Assembly: GCF_014699035.1 (NCBI RefSeq)
Contig: NZ_JACXAA010000006.1
Location: 310,001 to 374,000, forward strand
DNA length: 64,000 bases
DNA from: Spirosoma validum
GTDB taxonomy: Bacteria > Bacteroidota > Bacteroidia > Cytophagales > Spirosomataceae
Direction: 5' to 3'
Made by a program: the position numbers and the translations under genes. Shown piece after piece: positions 36,219 through 44,183 of this stretch. The number at the start of each line of letters is the position of its first letter. Position 1 is the first letter of the stretch. The notes below the pieces were generated by a model, which was not told the origin of the DNA, did not search any database, and saw nothing but the letters and a program-made list of their open reading frames with translations.

Positions 36219-36328
36219 AAAGAGCGAACGAGTGAATGACCGGACCGTCGGAGCGGTGAAATACTTGCGAATGCTATTTTCGCCCTTTCACCGCCCCGGC
36301 GGTCCGGTCATTCACTCGTTCGCTCTTT
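36219..36328. repeat. long intergenic hairpin between accB and accC (43-nt arms)
   Basis: The arms 36219-36261 and 36286-36328 are complementary apart from two positions (one G.U wobble, one mismatch) around a 24-nt loop. The outer 29 nt match perfectly. The element fills nearly the whole space between the two genes. It lacks a T tract and is much longer than a usual terminator. It could be a processing or attenuation site, or a palindromic repeat element. Confidence 0.9.
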
Positions 36329-36331
36329 ATT

Positions 36332-36802
36332 TTAGATGGGTTCTACCAAGAATAGCGGTTGGTCGTATTCGACTGGCGTAGCATTCTCAACCAGCACTTT
36401 TACAATGCGACCTGCTACTTCCGATTCGATTTCATTGAAAAGCTTCATGGCCTCGATGATACATACCACTTTGCCTTCCGTTACGTTGTCACCTACTTCT
36501 ACAAACGAAGGTGTTTCGGGGTTTGCTGATCGGTAGAACGTACCGATCATAGGCGATTTGATGGTAATGTAGTTCGATGTATCGGCCTTAGGTGCAACGG
36601 CAGGAAGCGTGGCAGGCGGTGTGGCTGGTACCGGTGCCTGAGCAACAGGTACCGGTGCAGCCAGAACACTAGCTGGGGCAGCAGGCGCGCCCGATCCGTA
36701 CCGCTTGACACTGATTTTCAGGTCATTCGTTTCAATATTAACCTCATCTAAACCCGATTGAGAGATGAAGTCGATCAGTTGTTGTATGTCTTTTGTGCTC
36801 AT
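36332..36802 (-). CDS. accB: acetyl-CoA carboxylase biotin carboxyl carrier protein
   Basis: The 156-residue protein has a helical N-terminal part, a linker rich in Ala, Pro and Val (~38-72), and a biotinyl domain ending in FLVEPI. The biotinylated lysine is K120 in the IIEAMKLFNE motif. It carries the carboxyl group from AccC to the carboxyltransferase, which is not in this window. Length and layout are normal. The start ATG at 36800-36802 is just downstream of a small hairpin. The protein is encoded between efp and accC. Confidence 0.96.
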   Translation of the reverse strand: MSTKDIQQLIDFISQSGLDEVNIETNDLKISVKRYGSGAPAAPASVLAAPVPVAQAPVPATPPATLPAVAPKADTSNYITIKSPMIGTFYRSANPETPSFVEVGDNVTEGKVVCIIEAMKLFNEIESEVAGRIVKVLVENATPVEYDQPLFLVEPI

Positions 36803-36811
36803 AGTTAAGGA

Positions 36812-36872
36812 GTCGATAGTCGATAGTCGCCAGTAAGATAGTAGTTCAATAGCGATACTATCAACTATCGAC
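36812..36872. repeat. hairpin between efp and accB with an internal tandem 8-mer
   Basis: The arm 36812-36830 pairs with 36852-36872, with small mismatches. The left arm contains the 8-mer GTCGATAG twice in tandem. It is the second structured gap in the cluster and has no T tract. Its role is unknown. Confidence 0.65.
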
Positions 36873-36887
36873 CAATGACTTTTTTTA

Positions 36888-37451
36888 CTATTTCACTCGT
36901 TCTACGTAATCGCGTGTGCGGGTATCAACCCGAATTTTCTGACCTGATTCGATAAAGAGGGGTACCATAATTTTAGCACCAGATTCTACCTCAACCCGTT
37001 TTTTAGGACTGTTAGCGGTATCTCCTTTAATACCCGGTTCTGCGTAAGTTACTTCCAGTTCAACAAACGGTGGTAATTCGCAGGACAGAGGAATTTCGGT
37101 TTCAGCGTTAATCAGCATTTCAACTTCCTGTCCTTCCTTCATTAGATCAGCATTTTCAACGATTTTTTCGTCGAGATTAATCTGGTCGAACGATTCCTGG
37201 TCCATAAAGTTATAACCTGCTTCGTCCTTGTAAAGGTATTGGAATTTACGACGTTCAACACGTACCGGATAAATCGTTACCCCGGAGTTAAACGTATTGT
37301 CAATTACCCGTCCCGTGGTCAGGCTTTTCAGTTTGGTACGGACGAAGGCGGCACCTTTACCAGGCTTAACGTGCTGAAAATCGGTAATTTGAAAAAGGTC
37401 GTTATTAAAGTTTAAAACTAATCCGTTACGGATATCTGCGGTTGTTGCCAT
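36888..37451 (-). CDS. efp: elongation factor P
   Basis: The 187-residue protein has three beta-barrel domains in the usual order. The acceptor lysine lies in the N-terminal domain at K32 (HVKPGKGAAFV). The C-terminal segment is GAKIMVPLFIESGQKIRVDTR. EF-P rescues ribosomes stalled at polyproline, and the lysine is modified in many bacteria. No modification genes are visible nearby. The ATG at 37449-37451 was chosen because the conserved protein begins MATTADIRNG there. An upstream in-frame start would add an 18-residue tail with no family support. It lies between fabH and accB. Confidence 0.96.
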   Translation of the reverse strand: MATTADIRNGLVLNFNNDLFQITDFQHVKPGKGAAFVRTKLKSLTTGRVIDNTFNSGVTIYPVRVERRKFQYLYKDEAGYNFMDQESFDQINLDEKIVENADLMKEGQEVEMLINAETEIPLSCELPPFVELEVTYAEPGIKGDTANSPKKRVEVESGAKIMVPLFIESGQKIRVDTRTRDYVERVK

Positions 37452-37539
37452 GTTTACAATGTATAATACAGACTGTATGATGTTTGATGAAATTACCAGC
37501 GACATTGCCAGTATTCTACCCTGTACACCATATATAAAA

Positions 37540-38523
37540 CTAATACGCCCACTTCACGTAAGCTGCTCCCCACGTAAAGCCTCCACCAAAAGCCGCTAAT
37601 ATCAGATTATCTCCTTTCTTCAACTGTGGCTCATAATCATATAAACAGAGGGGAATCGTCGCTGCTGTGGTGTTCCCATACTTCTGGATATTCATCATCA
37701 CTTTGTCGGATTCGATACCCATTCGATGAGCGGTAGCTTCAATAATGCGTTTGTTAGCCTGATGTGGCACTAGCCAGGCAACATCATTACCTGCCAAGTG
37801 ATTTCGCTCCATAATTTCAGCCGATACGTCCGCCATATTTTTGACTGCAAATTTAAACACAGACGGTCCGTCCTGATAAACGTAATGCCAGCGTTTTTCG
37901 ACGGTCTCATGGGTCGGTGGGTAGCGGCTGCCGCCTGCTTTCTGAAACAAATGATTCTGACCAACGCCGTCTGAACGAATAATTGAGTCCAGTATGCCCA
38001 GTCCCTCTTCACTAGGCTCAAGCATTACAGCCCCAGCTCCGTCGCCAAATAGGATACAGGTTGTTCGGTCTGTATAATCAACGATGGCCGACATCTTATC
38101 GGCTCCAACGATGATTACTTTCTTGTATTTACCCGTTTCGATAAACTGTGATCCGATCGTCAGCGCGTACAGAAACCCAGAACAGGCGGCCTGAACGTCA
38201 AAACTGCCGACGTTACGTATGCCAACCATATCGCAGATAAGATTCGCAGTGCAGGGAAATACGTAATCGGGGGTAGTCGTAGCGCAGATGAGCAGGTCAA
38301 TTTCTTCCGGCTTTGTATTCAATTTTTTCAACAAGCCTTCCACTGCCTTGGCTCCCATGTGTGAAGAACCCATGCCTTCACCCTTCAGGATATGCCGCTC
38401 TTTGATACCCGTGCGACTCGTAATCCATTCATCATTTGTGTCTACCATGCGCTCCAATTCGGCATTGGTTAACACATAGTCGGGAACATAGCCGTGGATT
38501 CCAGTTATGGCAGCTTTACTCAT
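37540..38523 (-). CDS. fabH: beta-ketoacyl-ACP synthase III
   Basis: This 327-residue thiolase-fold protein has the FabH pattern: [16 protein letters not shown] at the N-terminus, [15 protein letters not shown], and nucleophile C114 in [11 protein letters not shown] His in [12 protein letters not shown] and an Asn in NTTAATIPL complete the Cys-His-Asn triad. It condenses acetyl-CoA with malonyl-ACP to start fatty-acid synthesis. It is preceded by plsX and followed by efp in the same direction. The short gaps suggest one transcript, although promoters within it cannot be excluded. Confidence 0.96.
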   Translation of the reverse strand: MSKAAITGIHGYVPDYVLTNAELERMVDTNDEWITSRTGIKERHILKGEGMGSSHMGAKAVEGLLKKLNTKPEEIDLLICATTTPDYVFPCTANLICDMVGIRNVGSFDVQAACSGFLYALTIGSQFIETGKYKKVIIVGADKMSAIVDYTDRTTCILFGDGAGAVMLEPSEEGLGILDSIIRSDGVGQNHLFQKAGGSRYPPTHETVEKRWHYVYQDGPSVFKFAVKNMADVSAEIMERNHLAGNDVAWLVPHQANKRIIEATAHRMGIESDKVMMNIQKYGNTTAATIPLCLYDYEPQLKKGDNLILAAFGGGFTWGAAYVKWAY

Positions 38524-38606
38524 AAGTTCGGTTTCAGTTAACGGTTGTCAACTAACAGTAAACAGCACCTCCAGGAGGCTAACCAATAACTATTAGCTAC
38601 TAATTA

Positions 38607-39548
38607 TTAACTGAGAGCTTGTGCTATTTTAGTGTATGCGTCTGATTCAACCTGCCGGATGGCTAAGCTGATCATATTTTTTATCGCTAATGGTGATGAT
38701 ACACCATGTGCAATGATTACATTACCGTTTACGCCCAGGATTGGACTACCCCCAACCGATTCATAGTTGGTTTTATCCAGAAATTCGTCGCTAATGCCGC
38801 GTTGCTTGGCCGTCGAGTAAAACGATTCACCCAATTTGAACATCGTATTGCCCGTAAAACCTTCCGTAACAATTACGTCAGCTTTACCTGCAAAGAAGTC
38901 TCCTCCCTCCATGTTGCCGATAAAATTGATTCGTCGGCTTTCCTTCAGAAGTTGATGGGCTGCCTGCGCCACCAGTGAGCCTTTTTGTTCTTCGGAACCA
39001 ATATTCATCAGCGCTACGCGAGGGCGTTCAATACCGAACGTATATTGAGCATAAATAGAGCCCACTTCGCCAAATTGAGCGAGCATTTCGGGTTTACAGT
39101 CGGCATTGGCACCGATATCGAGCATGACCGCGTGCCCTCCTGTAATCTGGGGAACAAAACCGGCGATACACGGCCTAATAATTCCTTCAATTGCTTTAAT
39201 GCTGAATAAGGCACCAACGTGCATCGCGCCTGTATTCCCCGCGCTGCAAAAGGCATTTACCTGACCGTCTTTCAAAAGCTTAAACCCAACTCCGATACTG
39301 GAATTGGGTTTTTGCGAGAGCGCCTTCGTTGGGTGCTCGCTCATTTCGATAATATCGTCGGCGTTAACCAATTCAATATTGGCAACGGCACTAACGTCGT
39401 GTTTTTGAAGTAACTCCTGAATAACGGACTGCTTGCCTATCAGCACAATAGATACTTGTTCCGACAATTCAGCAGCGGCCATTACAACTCCTTCCACAAT
39501 CGCTTCGGGAGCGAAATCGCCACCCATTGCGTCCACTGCAATTTTCAT
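38607..39548 (-). CDS. plsX: phosphate acyltransferase PlsX
   Basis: The 313-residue protein has the PlsX signature: KIAVDAMGGDFAPEAIVEGV at the start, FCSAGNTGAMHVGA (~105-118), LDIGANADCKPEM (~148-160) and DVIVTEGFTGNTMFKLGE (~225-242). It makes acyl-phosphate from acyl-ACP for phosphatidic acid synthesis. It follows rpmF in the classic yceD-rpmF-plsX-fabH order. A terminator-like hairpin lies between rpmF and plsX, and a strong RBS-like GGGAGG precedes plsX. It may therefore be partly uncoupled from the ribosomal gene. Confidence 0.96.
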   Translation of the reverse strand: MKIAVDAMGGDFAPEAIVEGVVMAAAELSEQVSIVLIGKQSVIQELLQKHDVSAVANIELVNADDIIEMSEHPTKALSQKPNSSIGVGFKLLKDGQVNAFCSAGNTGAMHVGALFSIKAIEGIIRPCIAGFVPQITGGHAVMLDIGANADCKPEMLAQFGEVGSIYAQYTFGIERPRVALMNIGSEEQKGSLVAQAAHQLLKESRRINFIGNMEGGDFFAGKADVIVTEGFTGNTMFKLGESFYSTAKQRGISDEFLDKTNYESVGGSPILGVNGNVIIAHGVSSPLAIKNMISLAIRQVESDAYTKIAQALS

Positions 39549-39629
39549 TGACTCTGTTTTTTCAATACCTCCCAGTTAAGCTGGCCTAGAAACTAACTAC
39601 GCGTAAAAATAGGGAGGTAGCAGGCAATA

Positions 39630-39679
39630 AAAAAGTATTTCACGTTCATCTTCGGAAAGACGTCAGCGAAATACTTTTT
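39630..39679. terminator. terminator-like hairpin between rpmF and plsX
   Basis: The 12-nt arms 39630-39641 and 39668-39679 pair perfectly around a 26-nt loop. A and T runs lie outside on both sides. It lies on the minus-strand transcript after rpmF. If it works, it would reduce plsX read-through relative to L32. Confidence 0.7.
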
Positions 39680-39694
39680 AGAAATCACAAGGAT

Positions 39695-39889
39695 TTATGC
39701 CGTTTTGGCGTAATTCTCAATAATCATTTGTCCTTTATAGAACAGATTTCCTTCAAAAACGTGGGCATGGTGCCGCTCGTGTACTTCGCCCGTCTGTGCG
39801 TCGGTTGAAAGAGCCACTGGAGTAGCTTTATAATGCGTTCTGCGTTTATCGCGCCGGGTACTTGAGTGGCGCCGTTTGGGATGTGCCAT
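39695..39889 (-). CDS. rpmF: 50S ribosomal protein L32
   Basis: The 64-residue basic protein starts [20 protein letters not shown], the L32 signature. It lacks the CxxC zinc knuckle pairs of the zinc-binding L32 form. It lies between yceD and plsX, as in most bacteria. It ends YAKTA. The ATG is at 39887-39889. Confidence 0.96.
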   Translation of the reverse strand: MAHPKRRHSSTRRDKRRTHYKATPVALSTDAQTGEVHERHHAHVFEGNLFYKGQMIIENYAKTA

Positions 39890-39986
39890 TTTCTTAAGTT
39901 ATTCAGTTATACAGGTATAGAGCCGTAGAGTTTATTTCTGCTTTTGTCATTTACTTGGTAACAATCAGAACACTCTATAACTCAGA

Positions 39987-40532
39987 TTAATTATCACTCA
40001 GTTTTCGTAAAGCTGCCCAGCGCGGATCAATAGTAGACTGGCCATCTTCATCGTCATTGGTTTCTGCATCGGACCGGTAAATGAGTTTACCGGTCGGAGA
40101 ATCATCGTCTTCGTCCTCTTCATTTCGAAAGCGGGGGTGAAGGCGCTTCATAGGAAGCGACAGACTAATGAATTCAAAAATGTAACGTGCTACGTTAATC
40201 GTTGCCGTGTTACGTTCAATGAGTTCAATCTCATCACTTAATTCTTCGTTGTGATCGCCAAATTTCAGCAGCATTGTTTGCCGCGTGTCAACTGGCTCAT
40301 CATATTCATCAAGGCTGCGGTCGCAAATCTGTTCAACAGTACCTGTGATGTGAAAATCAAGCCGGATCATCGTTTCGGACTTTTCCAGCAGCAAATGCGT
40401 CTGGATGTTGCCTTTCTGGATTAAATCTTGCTCCAGCGCGACAAAAAACGCATCGTCCGACGTAAAATCGTACTCATAACGTTTGTTCTCCAGACCGACA
40501 ATATGAATGTCGTATGCGCGTAGTGCGTTCAC
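39987..40532 (-). CDS. yceD: YceD/DUF177-family protein
   Basis: The protein of 181 residues has the DUF177 pattern: VGLENKRYEYDF near the N-terminus, then FHITGTVEQICDRSLDEYDEPV and DEIELIERNTATINVARYIFEFISLSLPMKR. The acidic C-terminal tail (EEDEDDD) is typical. DUF177 proteins are linked to 23S rRNA and ribosome assembly, and the gene is the usual first member of the rpmF cluster. A GTG start at 40530-40532 is preferred. It has a good AGGAG site upstream, and the -7 box TACCTTTG at 40563-40570 overlaps the alternative TTG start at 40563-40565, which would then lie outside the mRNA. Confidence 0.9.
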   Translation of the reverse strand: MNALRAYDIHIVGLENKRYEYDFTSDDAFFVALEQDLIQKGNIQTHLLLEKSETMIRLDFHITGTVEQICDRSLDEYDEPVDTRQTMLLKFGDHNEELSDEIELIERNTATINVARYIFEFISLSLPMKRLHPRFRNEEDEDDDSPTGKLIYRSDAETNDDEDGQSTIDPRWAALRKLSDN

Positions 40533-40562
40533 CTCGGTATCTCCTCTCAAAAAATAAGACCG

Positions 40563-40570
40563 CAAAGGTA
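40563..40570 (-). promoter_or_regulatory. -7 box (TACCTTTG) for the yceD-rpmF cluster
   Basis: Read on the minus strand, TACCTTTG matches TAnnTTTG. It lies about 31 bases before the GTG at 40532. No clear -33 element was identified. It argues that transcription begins downstream of the TTG at 40563-40565. Confidence 0.65.
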
Positions 40571-40664
40571 CGAAACGTTTGTGAATCAGGAAAGTGATAA
40601 TTAAAATTTGCCTATACTTGAGCCATTAAGTTTTCTAATTCTGCCCATTACGGCTAGTTAGTGT

Positions 40665-41558
40665 ATGCTGCTTACCATTCTTTCCCTGACCAGTTTTGCC
40701 GTCTTAACACGTATTATCGTCAATCCGCTCTCCAACGTATTTCAGAAGCAGCTTGCCCATCGCTCTGCTGATCCTTTATTTATTATTTCGTCAACATATG
40801 GTTTTCTGATGCTCGCTTGTCTGATCGTCTGGCCTCAACTTCGTTTTGTGGGCTTGCCATCCGCTTTCTGGCAAAGTATAATCGTAGCAGGGCTGTTGGC
40901 CATGCTAGGGAATGTTTTTCTGGTGAAGGCCCTGCACATCGGTGACCTGTCGGTACTTGGACCGATTAATGCCTACAAATCAGTAGTGGGGCTGTTAATT
41001 GGTATTTTTTTATTGAATGAAATACCTGGCTTGTGGGGGCTGGCGGGCATTCTGCTTATTGTAGCGGGTAGTTATATTGTACTAATTGATTGGAAACAAC
41101 GCACTGCCTTCTCGTGGGAAGTATTTCAGCGCCCCGAAGTAAAGATGCGGTTACTTGCTCTAGTCTTTTCGGCGATTGATGGCGCCTTCCTAAAAAAAGC
41201 CATTCTTCTTTCCACGCCAACCATTGCTTTTTTCTATTGGTGTGTATTTGGGTTTGCTTTTACGCTCATCTGGATTTCACTGACGCTACGTAGACAGTGG
41301 CGGCAACAGACGAAGCTATTATTTAGACAGAAATTCACCTTTGGTGGCCTATTTTTAGCCGTTGGCGTATCACAAATGGCCAGCAACGTGGCTTTAGCGA
41401 ATATGCCTGTCGGTTATGCGTTGGCCTTGTTTCAGACGTCTGCACTGATAAGTGTATTATTTGGGTATCAGTTTTTTAGCGAACAGGGTATCGTTCGTAA
41501 GCTAATCGGCGCCGGGATTATGGTAACCGGAGCAATATTAATTACGGTTCTCGGATAA
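40665..41558 (+). CDS. EamA/DMT-family transporter
   Basis: The 297-residue protein has about ten membrane segments arranged as two EamA repeats. The first half contains GNVFLVKALHIGDLSVLGPINAYKSVVGLLIGIFLLNE, and the second half contains SNVALANMPVGYALALFQTSALISVLFGYQFFSE, the inverted partner of the first. This is the drug/metabolite transporter fold, used for export or exchange of many metabolites. The substrate is not readable. It is divergent from the yceD cluster. A small gene of unknown function follows 48 bases downstream. Confidence 0.9.
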   Translation: MLLTILSLTSFAVLTRIIVNPLSNVFQKQLAHRSADPLFIISSTYGFLMLACLIVWPQLRFVGLPSAFWQSIIVAGLLAMLGNVFLVKALHIGDLSVLGPINAYKSVVGLLIGIFLLNEIPGLWGLAGILLIVAGSYIVLIDWKQRTAFSWEVFQRPEVKMRLLALVFSAIDGAFLKKAILLSTPTIAFFYWCVFGFAFTLIWISLTLRRQWRQQTKLLFRQKFTFGGLFLAVGVSQMASNVALANMPVGYALALFQTSALISVLFGYQFFSEQGIVRKLIGAGIMVTGAILITVLG

Positions 41559-41606
41559 ACATCATTTCTAAAATTGGGTTAACGTTACGTACTAATTCAT
41601 TTCTCC

Positions 41607-41816
41607 ATGGCACAATACCAACTCGTCGATAAACATACCATTCAGCAACATAATGAATATTATGAGCTACGTACTACACAGGATACGGACCAGCCCACAA
41701 GCCTGTTTTTTATAACTAATGAGGAAAACCTCGAAGACGTAGCTGCGACTATCGTTGCCGAACATCTGTCGAAAGTAAAACACTGGACAATCATTCCGCA
41801 CCAAAAAGGTAGCTGA
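41607..41816 (+). CDS. small protein of unknown function
   Basis: The protein has 69 residues with no recognised motif. Its composition is mixed and hydrophilic: HEYYELRTTQDTDQPTSLFFITNE would be the middle (~residues 16-40). The ATG is at 41607 and no clear RBS is seen. It lies on the same strand as the EamA gene 48 bases upstream, so it may be co-transcribed. The coding call is moderate because the length is small. Confidence 0.55.
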   Translation: MAQYQLVDKHTIQQHNEYYELRTTQDTDQPTSLFFITNEENLEDVAATIVAEHLSKVKHWTIIPHQKGS

Positions 41817-42047
41817 TGGTACCGCAGCAATTAAGTGATTCGTAAGTTTCTTTCGGGAGAAAAAATATATACTAACAGATTGGTGTAATCAGGCTAGAGC
41901 TATAGCTTCTCCTGTTTTCTTTGCCGAACACAAAATTTTTATAAAATTCTAAACATAATCTGTTGATTATAGTTGCGTCAAATCTTATCTTCACCGTACG
42001 ATTCCTCTCAGACGCCAAACGTCTGGTTTCTACCGTAACGTGTATCG

Positions 42048-43583
42048 ATGAAGATTGGGCAAATCCTTTGTTTAGCTAGCCTGCTAATCGGGCTAAGCTG
42101 TCAGACTGTTTCCTCTCAAAACCTTACTCCTGCTCAAACCCGCGAGGACCTGAGCTACCTGAAACGCAAGCTTGATTTGCTGCACCCGGGTATGGGCTAT
42201 TACACTCCACAACCCCAAATGGAGCAACTTTATGATTCATTGTATAATCGCCTGACGGCTCCCATGGATTACCAGGCGTTTTATCACCATGTCAGTCCTT
42301 TTATAACAGCACTGAAAGATGGTCATACTAATCTGAATCATCATAAGCACTATTTCAATAAGCACACTCGTTACGTTCCTTTCTTTATTCGACCGGTAGA
42401 ATCCAGCTATTTTATAAGCCATAACGTATCCGTTGATACAAGTTTAAGACGTGGTACGGAACTGTTAACGATTAATAACCGTGCAATAGCCGATTTGCAT
42501 CATGAGCTGATGAATGCCGACCACTCGGGTTCTGATGGCGACAACCTTACCGGGCGTCAGCAGTGGAGTTTGGTCCAGTTTGCTGATTATTATGCAGCCT
42601 GGTATGGCTCAATGGATTCGATTACTATTACGTATCGGCGTAGTGGTGATACAACGATTCGGCGTACTCAGCTCTCCTGCCCAACGTTACGGGAGTTCCG
42701 GTCGACAATGAGGGATCGGTATAGTTCAGAAATTGATCGACTTGCTCAGCAATCTAATTTATCTGTACGCGTGGTTGACACACTGACTCGTACAGCGGTA
42801 CTGCGCGTATCGTCATTTATGGGTTTGAAAAAAAAGGACCCTTTTCAGTGGGCTTTTAATCGACGACTTAAGCGCGCATTTAAGCAGCTACGGGAAGACA
42901 ATATTCAGAATCTCGTTGTTGATATGCAGGGAAATGGTGGTGGTATTGTTTTAAATTCTGCCCGTTTACTACGTTACTGGATGCCAAAGCGATTTAGGAT
43001 GATGGAGCAGGAAACGATGAAACGGGCTGCCCGGAACGAGCTGATAACCCGATGGAATCCAGTTTCAGCGCTGAATTTCAGTTTACAGTACAAAGCTGAT
43101 CATTCGGGCGGGTTCTCAAGTCGTTCGGGACATCGGCGTTACCGTCCTCACCACAAAGATGCATTTAAGGGAAATCTGTATTTGCTCATGAACGGGGCTT
43201 CTTTCTCCGCAGCTACCACTGTGCTGGCCAAAACACTGGATGCTGGCATCGGTACGTTTATTGGCGAAGCCAGCGGAAGTGCTTACTGGGGTGATTTTGC
43301 AGGTCACTTCAAAACCGTAACTTTACCGAATTCGCGCTTACAGGTCCGAATCCCACTCAAGAAGATGACGCACGCCGTTACTGCCGACCGGGCAAACGGA
43401 TTCACAGTTGAACCTGATTTTACGGTTACGCGTAGCTACGACGATTTGATGACCAACCGTGATTACATTCTGGATTACACGCTTCAGTTAATCCGGCAGG
43501 GTGTGGTGGCAAGGCATCCAACACGGCCACGGTCGTTGCAAGCTTATCGAATGTTGTCTGGTAATTCTTCGTCAACCCAATAA
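42048..43583 (+). CDS. S41-family (C-terminal processing) peptidase, secreted
   Basis: The 511-residue protein has a signal sequence at the N-terminus (residues 1-24, ending SSQN). A lipoprotein box is possible but weak (IGLSC). The C-terminal half carries the tail-specific protease fold: VVDMQGNGGGIVLNSA (~290-305), then LYLLMNGASFSAATTVLAKTL. The nucleophile is expected at a serine of NGASFSA, near residue 385. GTFIGEASGSAYWGDFAG follows. No PDZ domain is obvious between, which is unusual for CtpA but common in the Bacteroidota S41 group. It may process cell-envelope proteins. No operon partner is visible. Confidence 0.85.
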   Translation: MKIGQILCLASLLIGLSCQTVSSQNLTPAQTREDLSYLKRKLDLLHPGMGYYTPQPQMEQLYDSLYNRLTAPMDYQAFYHHVSPFITALKDGHTNLNHHKHYFNKHTRYVPFFIRPVESSYFISHNVSVDTSLRRGTELLTINNRAIADLHHELMNADHSGSDGDNLTGRQQWSLVQFADYYAAWYGSMDSITITYRRSGDTTIRRTQLSCPTLREFRSTMRDRYSSEIDRLAQQSNLSVRVVDTLTRTAVLRVSSFMGLKKKDPFQWAFNRRLKRAFKQLREDNIQNLVVDMQGNGGGIVLNSARLLRYWMPKRFRMMEQETMKRAARNELITRWNPVSALNFSLQYKADHSGGFSSRSGHRRYRPHHKDAFKGNLYLLMNGASFSAATTVLAKTLDAGIGTFIGEASGSAYWGDFAGHFKTVTLPNSRLQVRIPLKKMTHAVTADRANGFTVEPDFTVTRSYDDLMTNRDYILDYTLQLIRQGVVARHPTRPRSLQAYRMLSGNSSSTQ

Positions 43584-43640
43584 ATAGCGAACTCATCAGC
43601 CGTAAATAGCTGTTTAGGAATGACACATAACTGATTTTTT

Positions 43641-44183
43641 GTGTATTGTATTGTTGACGTTGAAACGACTGGGGGCGTAAAAGGTCCTACTCGCCTTACC
43701 GAGATTGCAATCTTCCGCCATGACGGAAATCAAGTTGTCGACTCTTTTCATTCGCTGCTGAATCCGGGTTGCCAAATTCCACCGTTCATTCGCCACTTGA
43801 CCGGCATTTCGGATGAGATGGTTCAGGACGCGCCCACATTCGCTGACGTAGCACGTGAGGTATTGAGCATTACCGAAGACGCTATTTTTGTAGCGCATAA
43901 TGTTGGTTTCGACTTCAACTTCATCCAGAAAGAATTGAATTGGCTAGGCTACGATTACTTCCGTCGGACACTCTGTACCGTGCGAACGAGTCGTAAACTC
44001 ATTCCGGGACATGCTTCCTACAGTTTAGGAAAACTATGTCGCGCCCTTGACATCCCAGTAAATGGCCGCCATCGGGCACAGGGCGATGCTGCTGCCACAG
44101 TATTATTATTCGAGATGTTGCTTCGACATGATTCACAGGGGTTAATTCCGAAGTTAAGCCCTAATTCAAGTGCCTTTATGTAG
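43641..44183 (+). CDS. DEDDh 3'-5' exonuclease (DNA polymerase III epsilon-like)
   Basis: The 180-residue protein has all DEDDh motifs: DVETTG (residues ~6-11, Asp and Glu), HNVGFDFNFI (~87-96, second Asp) and HRAQGDA (~133-139, His and Asp). This is the proofreading exonuclease fold. It lacks any second domain such as GIY-YIG. The start is the GTG at 43641-43643, which places the first motif close to the N-terminus as expected. An ATG just upstream is out of frame and stops quickly. The 3' end overlaps that of the convergent histidine kinase gene by eight bases. Confidence 0.88.
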   Translation: MYCIVDVETTGGVKGPTRLTEIAIFRHDGNQVVDSFHSLLNPGCQIPPFIRHLTGISDEMVQDAPTFADVAREVLSITEDAIFVAHNVGFDFNFIQKELNWLGYDYFRRTLCTVRTSRKLIPGHASYSLGKLCRALDIPVNGRHRAQGDAAATVLLFEMLLRHDSQGLIPKLSPNSSAFM

